Shown: piece after piece, positions 1 through 13,400 of the stretch
Layout: each line of letters starts with the position of its first letter
Position numbering within the stretch: position 1 is the stretch's first letter
Assembly: GCA_963969345.1 (NCBI GenBank)
Contig: OZ017767.1
Location: 9,675,547-9,739,546, forward strand
Direction of reading: 5' to 3'
DNA: 64,000 nt
From: Turbatrix aceti
Lineage: Eukaryota > Nematoda > Chromadorea > Rhabditida > Panagrolaimidae
Program-made: the position numbers and the translations under genes
Notes under the pieces: model-generated
Told to the model about the DNA's origin: nothing
What the model saw: the letters and a program-made list of their open reading frames with translations, nothing else
Databases searched by the model: none

Positions 1-3000
1 TTACGGTTATGACTGACGCTTTTAGGATCATTTGGAACTTATTTTCGATTAGTAACATGGTTAGATCGTTTTTGCCCGACTTTTGTTTTTACGCAAAATT
101 TAAAAAAAATGTAAACACTTTGTTATTAACTTCATTGAAAAATGAATGTTTTGTTGACATGTTTTGCATTGTGTAAATAATTACGTTCATAAAAAAAAAG
201 AACTCGTATTTAACGATGTTTTTATAAACCATTATTTTTTTGACGAATTTACTGTTGTTTTTCGAAAATATCCAACTTTTAACAATATCGTAAAAAAATT
301 ATTATGATTAATTTTTCTTCAATTTCTGTACACTGTTGCATATTTATCTAAGCTTACATTTTATACTTTAGTATATCTCGTTGATCTAACCTCGGTCAAA
401 AGTAAAGTTCAACGGCTTGGATCGGCTTTGACGATCGCGTTCAACTCAAGAGGATTTCTACAAAGCCAGGTGTACGAGTCGGGTCGCACGCTCAAGTACA
501 TAAGAGGATGAGTGTTGATCGTGAAGGGGGGTTCTAATAATTCTAACATACTACCGATTGAAAGTGACGTTATCTGTTTATTTATTTATTTGAAAATTAA
601 ATATGTATTTTTGAAAACTTGACAGTAGCGCCACGCCGACTTTGAAGGTGTCAGCGTCGGCGAAAGTTATGAAAAAGAAGTAAAAAGAAAGAGGCAAAGA
701 TAAAAGCGGGTTGTTGTTTTAAATGCGCTCCCACACTTCCCCAACTTGATTATTATTGCGCGGCGTAAAACTTTCCGCACAAAAGCAAGCTTCTTCTTCC
801 CAAAGCGCACCAACAACCAACATAACAGATTGTCTCGTCCAGCTAACCCTTCTTGCTCAACCACCGAACAGGGGGAAGAGGGGTAGGCTAGCATACCCGC
901 GTCCAACTGTTGGTTGGTTGGCTGAACTGTTCAACATTGGCTATTGTTGCTGTTGACCCCGTCAAATCATGTCAAAAAGTCTTCACCCACCATTCCATAC
1001 CACTATCCGGACTGTAGTGATGTACGTCTGTGTGCGTGTTGTGATGGTGCGCAATTTTCAAATTTTTTGAGCTAACTGCTGACTAACTAACTAAATCTAG
1101 CATAAGTGGTTGAAGTTGAGTCGAGTGTTGTTTTTTCTGCCTACAAATACTTTTCGAGTTTTTTCTATCATACTTTTTAGTTAGTTTTTTTTCTGATTCC
1201 GGATTTCATTTTTCGTTGATTTCCTGGACGACTTGTTTTTTTTGATTAACGTAATTACTATAATACTTTAAACAAAAAAAATATTTTAGAATGTGATGAA
1301 AAAAATCGTTGACGGATATTCAGAAGAGTATACACGTATGAAGATAGTAAAAATTTTTGCGAGGTTAAAATAAAAAATGAAAGTAAATATTATTCGCAAA
1401 ACGTGCCACTTTTGATGTTTTTTTGTAAATAAAATGTATTGTTTTGTATGAAGTGTATTGTTTTTTTGTAAAACTTACAAAATCGATTTCGTTTTGTGTT
1501 CCTTACTCACTACTTTTTTATTCCCATGCCCTTTTGTATACCATTGCGCAGGGATGACTAATGAATGCACTTTTACACGATTTACCCTCTCCCGACACGA
1601 TTTTTTCATACTCCAAAAATTTTTATGATCCAAAAAAAACTGGAAATACATCTGCAATCATAATTAAAATGTTTTACAAGACAAGATAAAACATAACATT
1701 TATTTATAATCCCAGACATTTTTTTTTCCGGATATTATAAATATTTTGGATATCGGAACAGGACCTCATCTTTCAACCGCATAATAATGCAATAAAGATA
1801 AAGATATTTATCCCTCTTTTTTTGTACTCCTCCAATTTTTTCTTCAATCCGATAAAAAATTGGAATAAAGGAAATAAAATTATGGCTTAATTTTTCGGGA
1901 AGTCATTCATTTCCGTCCTCTGCCCTTTGGAAAAGTGACGCAAAGTTGAAGAACAACGACCTCGCCAGAAAGACATACCTGCAATTGCAATTGTATGTTA
2001 TGTAGAAGATGTTGAAAAGTAGAAGATGTAAAAAAATTGGTTTTTTTAAGGGTTTGCTCTAGTAGAAACCTCTCTCCGATCAACCAGGTCGTTCGTCTAT
2101 AGGCGATCGGATTAGCCTCCTCCTGACAAAACAATTCTTTATGTATTGCGCACTTACTTTTTTTTCAAGATCGTCATCCTGTCTGTCTGTAGACATGATT
2201 TTGTCGGGGCTTATGCATTTTTTTGAAACTGTCAAAAAAGTGCATAATAATTGTTCTTTGAAGAAGTTTGCAGATACAATCCATCATGATTCAAGATTTG
2301 TTGTAACAAGAGATGAGGTTCTGCGAAAAAAAATGTTATGAACAAAAATCTGACCACAGAACGATGTTATTTTTTTTGCTGTGCAATACGCACATTTTAT
2401 GACTTCTTGAATTGATGTTTTCGTTTTCGTTTTTGTGTCTATGTAGCTATTTTTTTATTTGCGGTGTCGTTAATTTTTTGTGATCACTTTGGCGGAAAAA
2501 ATAATAGTAGAAGGCAAATCATATTTTTCTTCGTGTTCACTCACATTCAGATAGTGGATTGAATTGCGATGAAATGATTGTTTTTATTAAATATTTAGTG
2601 ATGTTTATTTAAAATTTAATAAAAAAAATGAGTGAGCTAAGTAACGTTTTTTTCTGATTGTTGCTTTTACTTTTTGGAGTTTTTAAAAGCAACATTTTAG
2701 TGTTGTTTTGGTTGAAAGCAACATTTTTGTTTTGAGAAAAAAAATTTACTTAGGAAAATTAAGTTTAAAATTTTTCCGAGTAAATCTTTTTAAAATCGTA
2801 TTTTGGTAATTTTGATTTCAAATTTTTGTGAATTGTTCTTTGGTACAATTATTTGCGCTCTTTTTTTTAAATATTCAGTTTTTTGCGCATGCAAACTTTT
2901 TTCCGTAGTCTGTATTGTTACTTTTCAATTTTTTTACCGTTTTTTAACGACCTAAATTTTGTAACTTGACATTCTTTGAAGTCATTTTTTACCCTTTTTT

Positions 3001-3305
3001 AAACCCGTCATTGAATTGACGAATTCTATACCATTTTTTATTTTTCAATTTTTTTGTGTTCGAACACTATGAACTCACCCCCACGATTCGTATTGTTTCG
3101 CATCTCATCGCTCCGTTCGTTCCGTGCTACACAATCCCAAAAAAAATATTATGAACATAAATTTTTATCTTCCGTGTAAAACATTCCTTCCCACTTGATC
3201 TTTTGCCGAAATCGTTTGCCGCTTGCTTGTCTATCTTCGAAGCAGGCACTGCATGCGCCTTTGCCTCAATGGACGAAAAAGAGCGCGCGCGCGCGTCGAA
3301 TGAAT
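1..3305. other. AT-rich non-coding DNA
   Basis: No gene is supported here. Short open frames occur on both strands, but none has plausible composition, splice context or a recognisable product. The DNA is T-run and A-run rich, with a somewhat GC-richer patch near 620-1000. It may be upstream regulatory DNA of the ASPP gene that follows, or the intergenic region of a gene outside the window. Confidence 0.5.
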
Positions 3306-4164
3306 CGTGTTCAAAAAAAGGCCCTGAAGCCAGTAATAGAGTTTTTTGCTTACGGTCACTTGGGTAGGCTTAGGCATGTCCCAGAGATTGTTATAAGCCA
3401 TCGGCGGTCATTGTCGGATTTTTTTGTGCAATGTTACAGACATTGGAAGAACATGAAATTTCCTGAGACTGTAACTCACCAGAACATCTGTGAATTTTTG
3501 AAAATCGAACGTAACTTTTTTCATTACGTCTATAAGAAGCAAATTACGTGAGATGTGCCGTAGCATTATAGTAGTATGCGAGATCGAACCCAAAATAGAA
3601 TACGTGCTTCATAATGCGCACGCGCCTATTGTCGTATATGAAAAAAACGTTCATTATTGCGTTCCTTCTGCTGGTACTTGCATATCAGAAAGCAAAATGA
3701 ATATAAAAAATGAAAAAGAACCAAAGAAATCAGATGGATAAGAAAAGATACACTCTCTTAGATTCCGACTTTTGGCTAAAATTCATTCGCTGCAGGAACA
3801 TCGAATAGAGCTTTTTTTCTGCTTTTCTTCAAAATTCTCCCTTGTTGTTCACCGCGCGTGCGCATTTTTTATCATTTTGCGTTCGATCTCGCATACTACT
3901 ATAATGCTACGGCACATCTCACGTAATTTGCTTCTTATAGACGTAATGAAAAAAGTTACGTTCGATTTTCAAAAATTCACAGATGTTCTGGTGAGTTACA
4001 GTCTCAGGAAATTTCATGTTCTTCCAATGTCTGTAACATTGCACAAAAAAATCCGACAATGACCGCCGATGGCTTATAACAATCTCTGGGACATGCCTAA
4101 GCCTACCCAAGTGACCGTAAGCAAAAAACTCTATTACTGGCTTCAGGGCCTTTTTTTGAACACG
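3306..4164. repeat. foldback element with 291 bp inverted arms
   Basis: Positions 3306-3596 and 3874-4164 are near-perfect reverse complements of equal length. A short imperfect continuation inward pairs 3613-3625 with 3854-3866. Outward similarity is weaker and patchy: CG-alternating tracts near 3280 and 4185, and a shared ACTGCATGCGC near 3248 and 4220. The spacer is about 280 bp. The open frame at 3195-3551 and the minus-strand frame at 3919-4110 encode the same residues only because the arms are inverted copies. No target-site duplication was found. It lies just upstream of the ASPP start and would make a long hairpin if transcribed. Confidence 0.85.
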
Positions 4165-4420
4165 ACACCTTCAAAAAAATGCACGCGCGCGCTCGATTGA
4201 GCAGAAATAAGGCGAAAGCGCATGCAGTGAGCAGGCAAACCGAACAGAAAACAGCGAGGATAATAAACTTCGAGACTGCATATCATATTTCAGATTTAAT
4301 AGTGTCTATCTGTCTGAATGCGAATGAATGCTTGACTAACGTATCCACAATATTTTATTCGTTTTTGGATATCCGCCATATGTTGTGAGGAAAAAAGAGA
4401 TCCAAGCAAACGAGTGCGAA

Positions 4421-7400
4421 ATGACGATGCCAGCAGCACCAGCAGCAGCTGACACCCGCAGCACACGGCTACCTTCGGGAACGCCGCAGACAACGATTAA
4501 CCGTTCCTCGTCGACGGTGGTCGCAACGCCACCCGCTAAACCACCACGCCAGTATCGATACAGCAGTATTGAGGTAACCTTCCAAAAAAATGAACGTAAA
4601 AATCCATTTTTCATCCTCCCAACGAGGAAAAAAACCATTCAGGGGCATTGTGTCGGGGCAAATGAGCAAATTAGGGTGATGCAGGTAGCAGGTATGTAGA
4701 ACGGCCAAGGTCAATGCTACTTTTTTTGCGCCGTCTAATAACCATCTAATAATTTTTTTGTTCCTCTTCCGATGGTCAAAATGCCATCTGACCGTCGGTT
4801 TGTTTTGTTTCTGTTTCTTTTGACTTCGCCTTAGTGCGCGAAAGGCACAACACAAAGGTTCCATTCTCTTCTTCCAGCTCATCTGGTGCGGTCAGTTTGT
4901 TCGTAAATTCGCTTTCATTCGCGGTTCCGCCTCGCTTCGATGATGGCGTCCGCCGCCGCCACCGCGGCCGGCGAGCCAACACATTCATTGCCAATGACCA
5001 GGCAAGAAGGACGATTGAACCAAACCACAACCACTGTCGCGCGTCGCGTCGTTGGTCGACAAACGATTAGATTAGCTTGTTGTTTGTGTGTGCGCGAGAG
5101 GTAGTTGTGGGGTCAGTCAGTAATTGATTGCCGCATTTGTCTACTTGTACTTTTCTTTTCCTTCCAGCCGATGCATGTATAATAAACTGAACGTAACCTT
5201 TTGGAGAGAAAAATGTTATGCTCAAAAATTGATCAGACTTTTCTGCATAATTTGTTTTCTGACGTTCAGTAATTTTGTTACTTCAACGATTCAAAAATCT
5301 CCAATTGTGTATTTTTTGAAATTTTTGGATTCTTCAGTTGTTCACCCTTCAGTGGGCATTTCACGTCCATGGAATACTGTCCAATATTTGGCTCCTCTGT
5401 TTGCCACTTACCTGGTCAAGCCAGCGACAATAGAAGTAATAACGAACTCGTTTTATTGCTTGCGCATCATCGCGTATCGCGTCGTCGTTTTGTTCCACCA
5501 CCCAACCGAGCCGTTCGTTCGATCGATCGATCCATCGTTTTCTTCGTCTTTTTCCCTTTTTTGTCATTGCAACTCTTCCTTGACAATTTTTTTGTCCTTG
5601 TTCTTTTCTTTCTTTCCTCCCGCGCGTCTGGCGTCTGTAACGGACCCTCTTTTTCCTCTTTTGCTGACAATCGGTTGGTTTTCGTTTCCGTGGTCCTCGG
5701 TTCGGTCATACTTGGTAGGTATAAAGAGTTTGCAACCATACCTGACCTTGAGGAAAGCTGGCTGGCTGGCTGACTGGAGGGATGGTCGTCCAGTCGCGTA
5801 ACCAAGAGCGACACGATGATGGCCGGTCGATGGATGGATGACGAGGTAGAGGTGACATACTGACTGACTATGCGTACTATAATATTTATGCATGGGGGGC
5901 TGAATAACTGAACCAAACCACGTTTGTTCAGTTTAGTTCAATTCTGTTCTGGTCATTCATTCATTCCTTCGTTGTTGAAAAGTAGTATCTATAAACCGCT
6001 ACCTACCTACGTACATACCCTACCGACGCACGCCCCGTACGATCCGATCCGATTGTCGAACAGTTCTGTCGGGAAAATAAATTTTAATTTAAGATGAATT
6101 CAATTGAATTGTATTCCATCGGACCAGGGAGGGAGAGATGACCGCGAGTGAAAGAGAGAGAATTTTGTTTACCTGAACTTGAAATTATCGAACGAACACT
6201 GAACTTGAACATCATCCTTTGCCCCGAGGGCGCCTCGACCCTTTGATGTGTTGTGACGGGTTTGCGTGACGGATGAGTGATGGCTTTGACCGACGAAGAA
6301 ACTATTTTAATTGTTACGCGAGATACACATATATTACGTTTCAAGATTTTGTATAAATATTGAAACATTATTATTTCACGGAAGTTGACTGACTTGATTC
6401 TTGGTTTGTTTTGACGTTTGCATGTCATTGATGTGTCTTGATTTTGCGTGGTCATCTGAGATTTTATAACGTGCTAAAATTTATTCATGCTCAAAAAAAT
6501 ATTACAACACCAACATTTATTATTATTAATAATAAAAAAAAGATTCATGCATGCACATCTGGCGACAAAATATCGCTAAATGATGCAAAGATATATTTTT
6601 GTTGTTATAAAAAAATTGTGAACATTTTTTCCAATGCTTATGCTACTTTTTTATTCATCGAAAAAAATGAGCATGATTTTTACGATCAAATTTTTTTGCT
6701 TTGAAGCGTCAAAAAATTGATAATTCATGTGTATGGCACATTTTTTCCCTCTGTGTGTCAACAGATATTTTTGGATTATCTTTTTGGTCTTCGGTAAACC
6801 TGATCATTTTGGTTTCTGATAATTTTTTTAAAGGTTTTTGGTCCTTTTCTCTTTCTTCTTATTAGATGGATGAGCGACTACGGATGGTTTTTTTGTTTGT
6901 ATTTCTTCTTTTGCTCCCTCCCCCGTCTTTTTGGGGAGAAGATGAAACGCAGAACTACTGATGGCTTCTCTTATAGATTTGTAACTGAGTCAGTCTGCAA
7001 AGAAATAGACAGAAGAGAAGAAGAAGGAGGTGGACGTCTCCGGAAGTAGGAATCTCCTTCTGACCCTTTTTTTTGTTCCATCTTTTGTTTTTGGAGAGGT
7101 TTATAACTGGTTTTCCAACTTTTTTTTTCGTCTGGGGAAAATTTCTCTTCCCCAGCGAGTTTTCATTCATTTAGTCTATCACAAATTCAAATCATCCCAT
7201 TTTTTAAATGATTTTTTTCTTAAATTAAAAAAGAACAACATTCAATTCCGGAATTTTTTCAGCAAATGTCAGCAATCACCGGACACTGCCCTCCTGCCCC
7301 GTCGGTCAGCAGCCCAGCGAGGTCGACAATGGCAATGCCCCCGGCGGCATCTCCTCTACTCAGAATCGCGCAACCCCCTCACTACGGGACAACGGCTCAT

Positions 7401-10400
7401 CTGAATGCGTCGACCAGCACCGGTCCGCATTCATCGAGCTCTCTGTCGTCGGGGTCATCATCACAGGCCCAGGTGACATGCTTCCCTCCATCCAGACCAC
7501 CATCCCAGGGAGGATCTCTCGTTGTGAAGCCACAGATCATCTCTGGTTCCGTCAGGAATGCAGCTTCGGCTGTCAATGCCATTCTGCATTCCACGAGAGA
7601 TGAGATGGGATCTAAGACGTGAGTTTTTTTTTGTTATTTTAAAAGTTTTTGTGAAAAATCCTAGATATTTTTAAAAACTTAGCTAACCCCCTGAACCCAA
7701 TCCAAAACCGTACCCTACAAAAACTTGTGAACTTGTCTTTTGTCAGACGAGTTCACAATTCAATTGAAAAGTGCGAAGCCTGCGAAAAGTGAAATTTCTC
7801 ACTTTCAAAATGTGTTTTTTTTACTTTTTATTTATTTTTAATTGTTCATCCACTCTTGTCTCTTTCTCGCTCGCTCTTTGAAAAGGAGTCAGAGTCAAGG
7901 TGCGACGAACAAAAAAACGCGTCTGAATGAAAAAATAATTCATCAAAAAAGCCGCCCACCAATGCGATCTTTTGGACTCTTACATTAATTAGCGCCTAAT
8001 GATATCTCCTTAGCTTCTGGGAAGGTGGGAACGTTCGAGGACCAATCACCAGTTGTATATGAACGAACACGGACGCAATCGAAAACGAAAGCGTTCAATT
8101 ATAACCAGTATATCCATTAGGGGTAAACGAAAGTTTGAGAGAACTACACTAAATTTTTTTCTCAAAATTTCAGGATAACAAGTTGGGCAAAAATAAACAT
8201 CTTCTACAAAACCAAAATTCTAAAATTTTCCCTCTTCCGGATGTTATATCCGGATAACCAAAAAACAAGGTGAAAATTTGCAGTTCGATTTTTTCATTCC
8301 AAAAATTTTCTACAAAAATTTTCGAAATTCAAAAATCCGCTCGCCTAAAAGTTGCGCCTCTGTATAACCTTTCGATCAACATCTCGATGTTCTGCGGATC
8401 TTTCACCTCGGGCTCAGAAAAATTCACTTTATCTCGGGATTAGTGTGAGAGTCAGCGTGCAGGGCCAGAATGTAGTGGAGAGCGCAGAGATTGTAGCTCG
8501 GTCAGAGAAAGGAAATTCGACGAATTGGCCAGTGAAAAAATTCACCACGCCCGACTTCGGTTATAAGCTGTGCATGGGTGGCGTAATAGATCCGGGTCGG
8601 GAATATAACCGGAGGGGTGCGGGTTCAATCCCGGATGGGTGCAAGCTTCTTTACCTAATTGGTAAAGCTAATAATTAATGAATTCACAGGCAAGAAGAAA
8701 ACGACAAGTTCTACCCTAGGTAGGAAAAGTTCTACATAGGTAGGAAAAGTTCCGGGACTTAGAAGAAATTTTGCTGCAAAAAAAGCGTTTTTTCCGTCGC
8801 GACGGAAAAACTACCGAGGTACGAAAAGTTTTACCACGGTAGTCCATGTTTTCGCGTTTTTACGGTCGCTTGGAGGAATCTCAAAGCGAAAAAAGCGATC
8901 TGTTCGCTGAAAACTTGGCCGACGTTGCTTTTTTGTCTATGTTATTTTTTTGTCGTGTTTTATTTTTGTTTTTTGGCTGTTTTTTTCGCGTTACTTCTCA
9001 TTTATTAGTTTCAGGATCGGGCTACTTTCTCGAGCGTCATTCCTAAAACTTGATCGAAGTGTTGCCGACATGGGTATGTTTTTACGATTTATGAGTTATC
9101 CAAATCACTACTTTTTGGAAACCAACCAAATTTCAATGGTTTTTTACCTTTTTGTGCGATTGTGCTTTGATGAGTTTCTGCGAATTGTTAGGTAGGATTG
9201 CGATGTTGATAGATGGGGTGCACATTCGCAAAAAAAGGTAAAAAATTGGTTGAAGGGCAGTTGGTATTAAATTTTGGGTTGAAATATTATTTTTTGGGCC
9301 TCATTTTGTGATCAGTACTGCCTCACATCTTTCAGACGGCTTCCAGTGGACGTGACTCCAGTTTGAGAAAAACTTGTAAGTTTTTGAGAAAAACTCGAAA
9401 AATGTGCTAACTTATGAATTTTCAGGCATCGGCGGCGCCGTGAAGACGATGTCATCATCATCAACATGAACAGAAGCGGCAAAAAAACGACCTCGGTACG
9501 ACGACCAAGATCTACGTTACACGGATGCTGCTTCCATCACGACGAAACCATATAAAACCACCAAAACATCGACAGCGAATCGAGGACATCCATCAGAAGA
9601 AAGGAAAACGCGCAACACATCGCCAACGACTCACTTGACTGTTTTTTGTAATTGTATTTTGTGTAAATTGTGTTTTTTTTGTGAAAAAAATGAATAAACA
9701 GGCAAAAAAAGAACAAAACTTGGACTACCTAGGTAGAAAACGGGCCAGCGAGCGCGCATTCAAAACTACCGCGGTAGTCGAAGATCTACCCCCGGTTTAC
9801 CACGGTTGACCTAGGTAGAACTTTTCCTACCTCGGTAAAAACTTGTCGTTTTCTTCTTGCCTGTGTTATAAATATTGGGGGTCGCTCCGGGGTCGCGCGG
9901 GGTAAATACGGGGCATAGAGTGTAAAAATAAACAAAAAATGTATGTGGTATCATTCGAACCGGAAAAGCGTGGGGAATCCGAATTTGATAATACTTAAGG
10001 TTGAAAGTCAAAAATAAAAATGCCGCGGGGCAAAATGTTAATTTCTTCACCATTTTTTCACATTTTTTCACCCAGAATCTGCGTTTTCTGAAATCGCTCC
10101 GCTCTTGAGCGGGAACGTGAGCGAGCGGTAAAATACTGAAAAAATAAGGAGCAGGAGCGGAGCGAACGAGAAAATTTAAAAAATAGTCGAACGAACAAAC
10201 GAGCGACTATTCCACGATCAGTGTTCCGCTCTGGCCAAAATCGACTCTCGACTCTAACTCAGAGTCGAGAGTCGAGAGTCGAAAGAGTCGACTCTTTCGA
10301 CTCCGACTCCAAGAATCGACTCTTTGACTCCGAGTTAAAATAGGTTCACAGAAAATGCATCAATAAACGCCTAAAACCGCGTGCTTTCATCTTTAACGAG

Positions 10401-13400
10401 TTTTTATTTTACAAAATCGAAAATTTGGCACCAAAAATGGCTATCAAAGTGTATTTTTTTCCAACAATTTTTATCAAAGAGTCGACTCCAAAGAGTCAAA
10501 AGGTCATTTTGTAAAAATCGACTCTCGACTCTGACTCTGACTCTCGACTCTCAGAGTCAGAGTCAGAGTCGACTCTGAGTCGGAGTCAGCGGAACACTGT
10601 CCACGATACAACCCTGTGCCTGCGTAAAGAACGAACCCGTTGCGGAGCGAACGAGCGACTCTTTCACGGTACAACCCTGTGCCTACGTGAAGAACAAACC
10701 CGTTACGGAGCGAAGTGAGTGAGCGAGCCGCAGGCGAGCGAACGAACAAGCGACTTTTCCACGGTACAACGGTTGTACTACAACCCTGTGCCTACGTGAA
10801 GAACAAACCCGTTGCGGAGCGAAGTGAGCGAGCGAGCCGCAGGCGAGCGAGTGAACGAGCGACCCTTTCACCCGTTGCGGAGCGTAGTGAGTGAGCGAGC
10901 CGCAGGCGAGCGAACGAACAAGTGACTTTTCCATGGTACAACCTTGTGCCTACGTGAAGAACGAAGCCGTTGCGGAGCGAAGTGAGTGAGCGAGCCGCAG
11001 GCGAGCGAGCGAACGAGCGACTCCATCACCAGTTGCGGAGCGAAGTGAGTGAGCGAGCAGCAGGCGAGCGAACGAACAAGCGACTTTTCCACGGTACAAC
11101 CCTGCGCCTACGTGAAGAACGAACCCGTTGCGGAGCGAAGTGTGCGAGCGAGCCCCAGGCGAGCGAGTGAACGAGCGACCCTTTCACCCGTTGCGGAGCG
11201 TAGTGAGTGAGCGAGCCGCAGGCGAGCGAACGAACGAGCGACCCTTTTACCCATTGCGGAGAGAACGAACGAGCGACTCTTTCACGGTACAACCCTGTGC
11301 CCCCGTGGAGAACAAACCCGTTGCGGAGCGAACGAACGAGCGACTCTTTCACCGTACAACCCTGAGCCCACGGGGAAAACGAACCAGTTGCGGAGCGAAG
11401 TGAGTGAGCGAGCCGCAGGCGAGCGAGCGAACGAGCGACACTTTCACCCGTTGCGGAGCGTAGTGAGTGAGCGAGCCGCAGGCGAGCGAACGAACGAGCG
11501 ACCCTTTTACCCATTGCGGAGCGAAGTGAGTGAGCGAGCCGCAGGCGAGCGAACGAACGAGCGACCCTTTTACCCATTGCGGAGAGAACGAACGAGCGAC
11601 TCTTTCACGGTACAACCCTGTGCCCCCGTGGAGAACAAACCCGTTGCGGAGCGAAGTGAGTGAGCGAGCCGCAGGCGAGCGAACGAACGAGCGACCCTTT
11701 TACCCATTGCAGAGCGAAGTGAGTGAGCGAGCCGCAGGCGAGCGAACGAACGAGCGACTCTTTTACGGTACAACCATGTGCCCACGTGGAGAACGAACCA
11801 GTTGCGGAGCGAAGTGAGTGAGCGAGCAGCAGGCGAGCGAACGAACAAGCGACTTTTCCACGGTACAACCCTGCGCCTACGTGAAGAACGAACCCGTTGC
11901 GGAGCGAAGTGAGCGAGCGAGCCGCAGGCGAGCGAGTAAACGAGCGACCCTTTCACCCGTTGCGAAGCGAATGAGCCACTCTTTTACAATAATTCCTTTG
12001 CCTACGAGGCGAAAGAATCATTAGTGGAACGAAGTGAGCGACCCTTTGACCTGTTGCACTTTAACATACAACACTTCTCCCGTTACATTGGGGAACGAAT
12101 CAGTTGGAGCGAGCGAGCGGACGTGACAAGAACCAGTTGGAGCGAGCGAGCGAAGCGAGCGAGCGGACGTGACAAGAACCAGTTGGAGCGAGCGAGCGAA
12201 GCGAGCGAGCGGACGTGGCAAGGTCCAGTTGGAGCGAGCGAGCGAAGCGAGCGAGCGGACGTGGCAAGAACCAGTTGGAGCGAGGGAGCCTGCGAAGCGG
12301 GCGCGAAGCGCCCGCGGAGCGGCGACCGAGCGGGCGTGGCAAGAACCAGTTGGAGCGAGCGAGCGAAGCGAGCGAGCGGGCGTGGCAAGATCCAGTTGGA
12401 GCGAGCGAGCGAAGCGAGCGAGCGGACGTGGCAAGGTCCAGTTGGAGCGAGCGAGCGAAGCGAGCGAGCGGACGTGGCAAGAACCAGTTGGAGCGAGGGA
12501 GCCTGCGAAGCGCCCGCGGAGCGGCGACCGAGCGGGCGTGGCAAGAACCAGTTGGAGCGAGGGAGCCTGCGAAGCGGGCGCGAAGCGCCCGCGGAGCGGC
12601 GACCGAGCGGACGTGGCCGTGCCAGCGCGCTTTAGCGCGCTGGTTTTCAATTTGCTTCGATTGCGTCCTTGTTTGTACAAAAAGTGAATGGGACCCTTGA
12701 ATGAAACAGAAAGAATCTCGACTACAAAGGCCTAGGCGCGAAATTCATTCGAACAAGAGAAGTTTTTGTTTCACACATCATGGTCTGGTTGATTGCTCCT
12801 TCCCCCCTGGTCAAGCGCACTAGAAGACCAGAGGAGAGAAGTCAATTATGTGTTTTGACTATCGTTGTTTTCCTCTTGAACCGTCAATTGCTTAGGGCTA
12901 TAGCACTAGATGCGCAATCGTTTTGCGCACTTGGACTTGGACGACTTTTTGCAACACCCCTCCCTCTTTAGTTGGTCAAGTCGCTAACAAGCAAAACCCT
13001 ATGAGGTAATGGAAAGAGATGGGATAGGATCCTATCCCTTGCTTTCTGCCAGCCCCTACTTTTGCACGCATTCCCCAACATCATTGCTCGCTCATCCACT
13101 CAAGTCCTCCTTCAACCCCCTCACTTTTATTTCAATCTGTTCTATTCTAAATATGTAATTTCAATTTATTTCAGGCACTACGAGTTATCCGATATTGCCA
13201 GACTACAACAACAACAGATTGATACAAATCGAGCCGAAATAGACAACAAGCAGAGACTGATTGCGGCTGCCAGAATGCACGCTGCCAATGGAGGAGGTGG
13301 TCCAACGACTGCGCCTCTCGCTGACAGAATCGCAACTGTCAGACGTGATATCGATCGAGACGAAGCCGAACTCGCTAACCTATCCACAGCACAGCGTCAC

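Noticed and set aside
3195..4110. Related proteins on opposite strands at 3195-3551 and 3919-4110
   Set aside because: The match is caused by the inverted arms of the foldback, not by two genes.
5124..5801. 225-codon open frame in ASPP intron 1
   Set aside because: T-rich low-complexity translation with no motif; the overlapping minus frames are equally long. Treated as chance.
8579..8632. Functional tRNA gene
   Set aside because: A and B boxes are good, but the acceptor and T stems do not pair properly, so I call it a SINE-like relic.
10504..11956. Series of overlapping 60-180 codon frames
   Set aside because: All fall in satellite A and repeat the same residues unit by unit; they are repeat artefacts.
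12021..12687. Long Arg/Ser/Glu-rich open frames on both strands
   Set aside because: They run through satellite B units. Stop-free tandem repeats give open frames in several frames at once, with no start or splice context.
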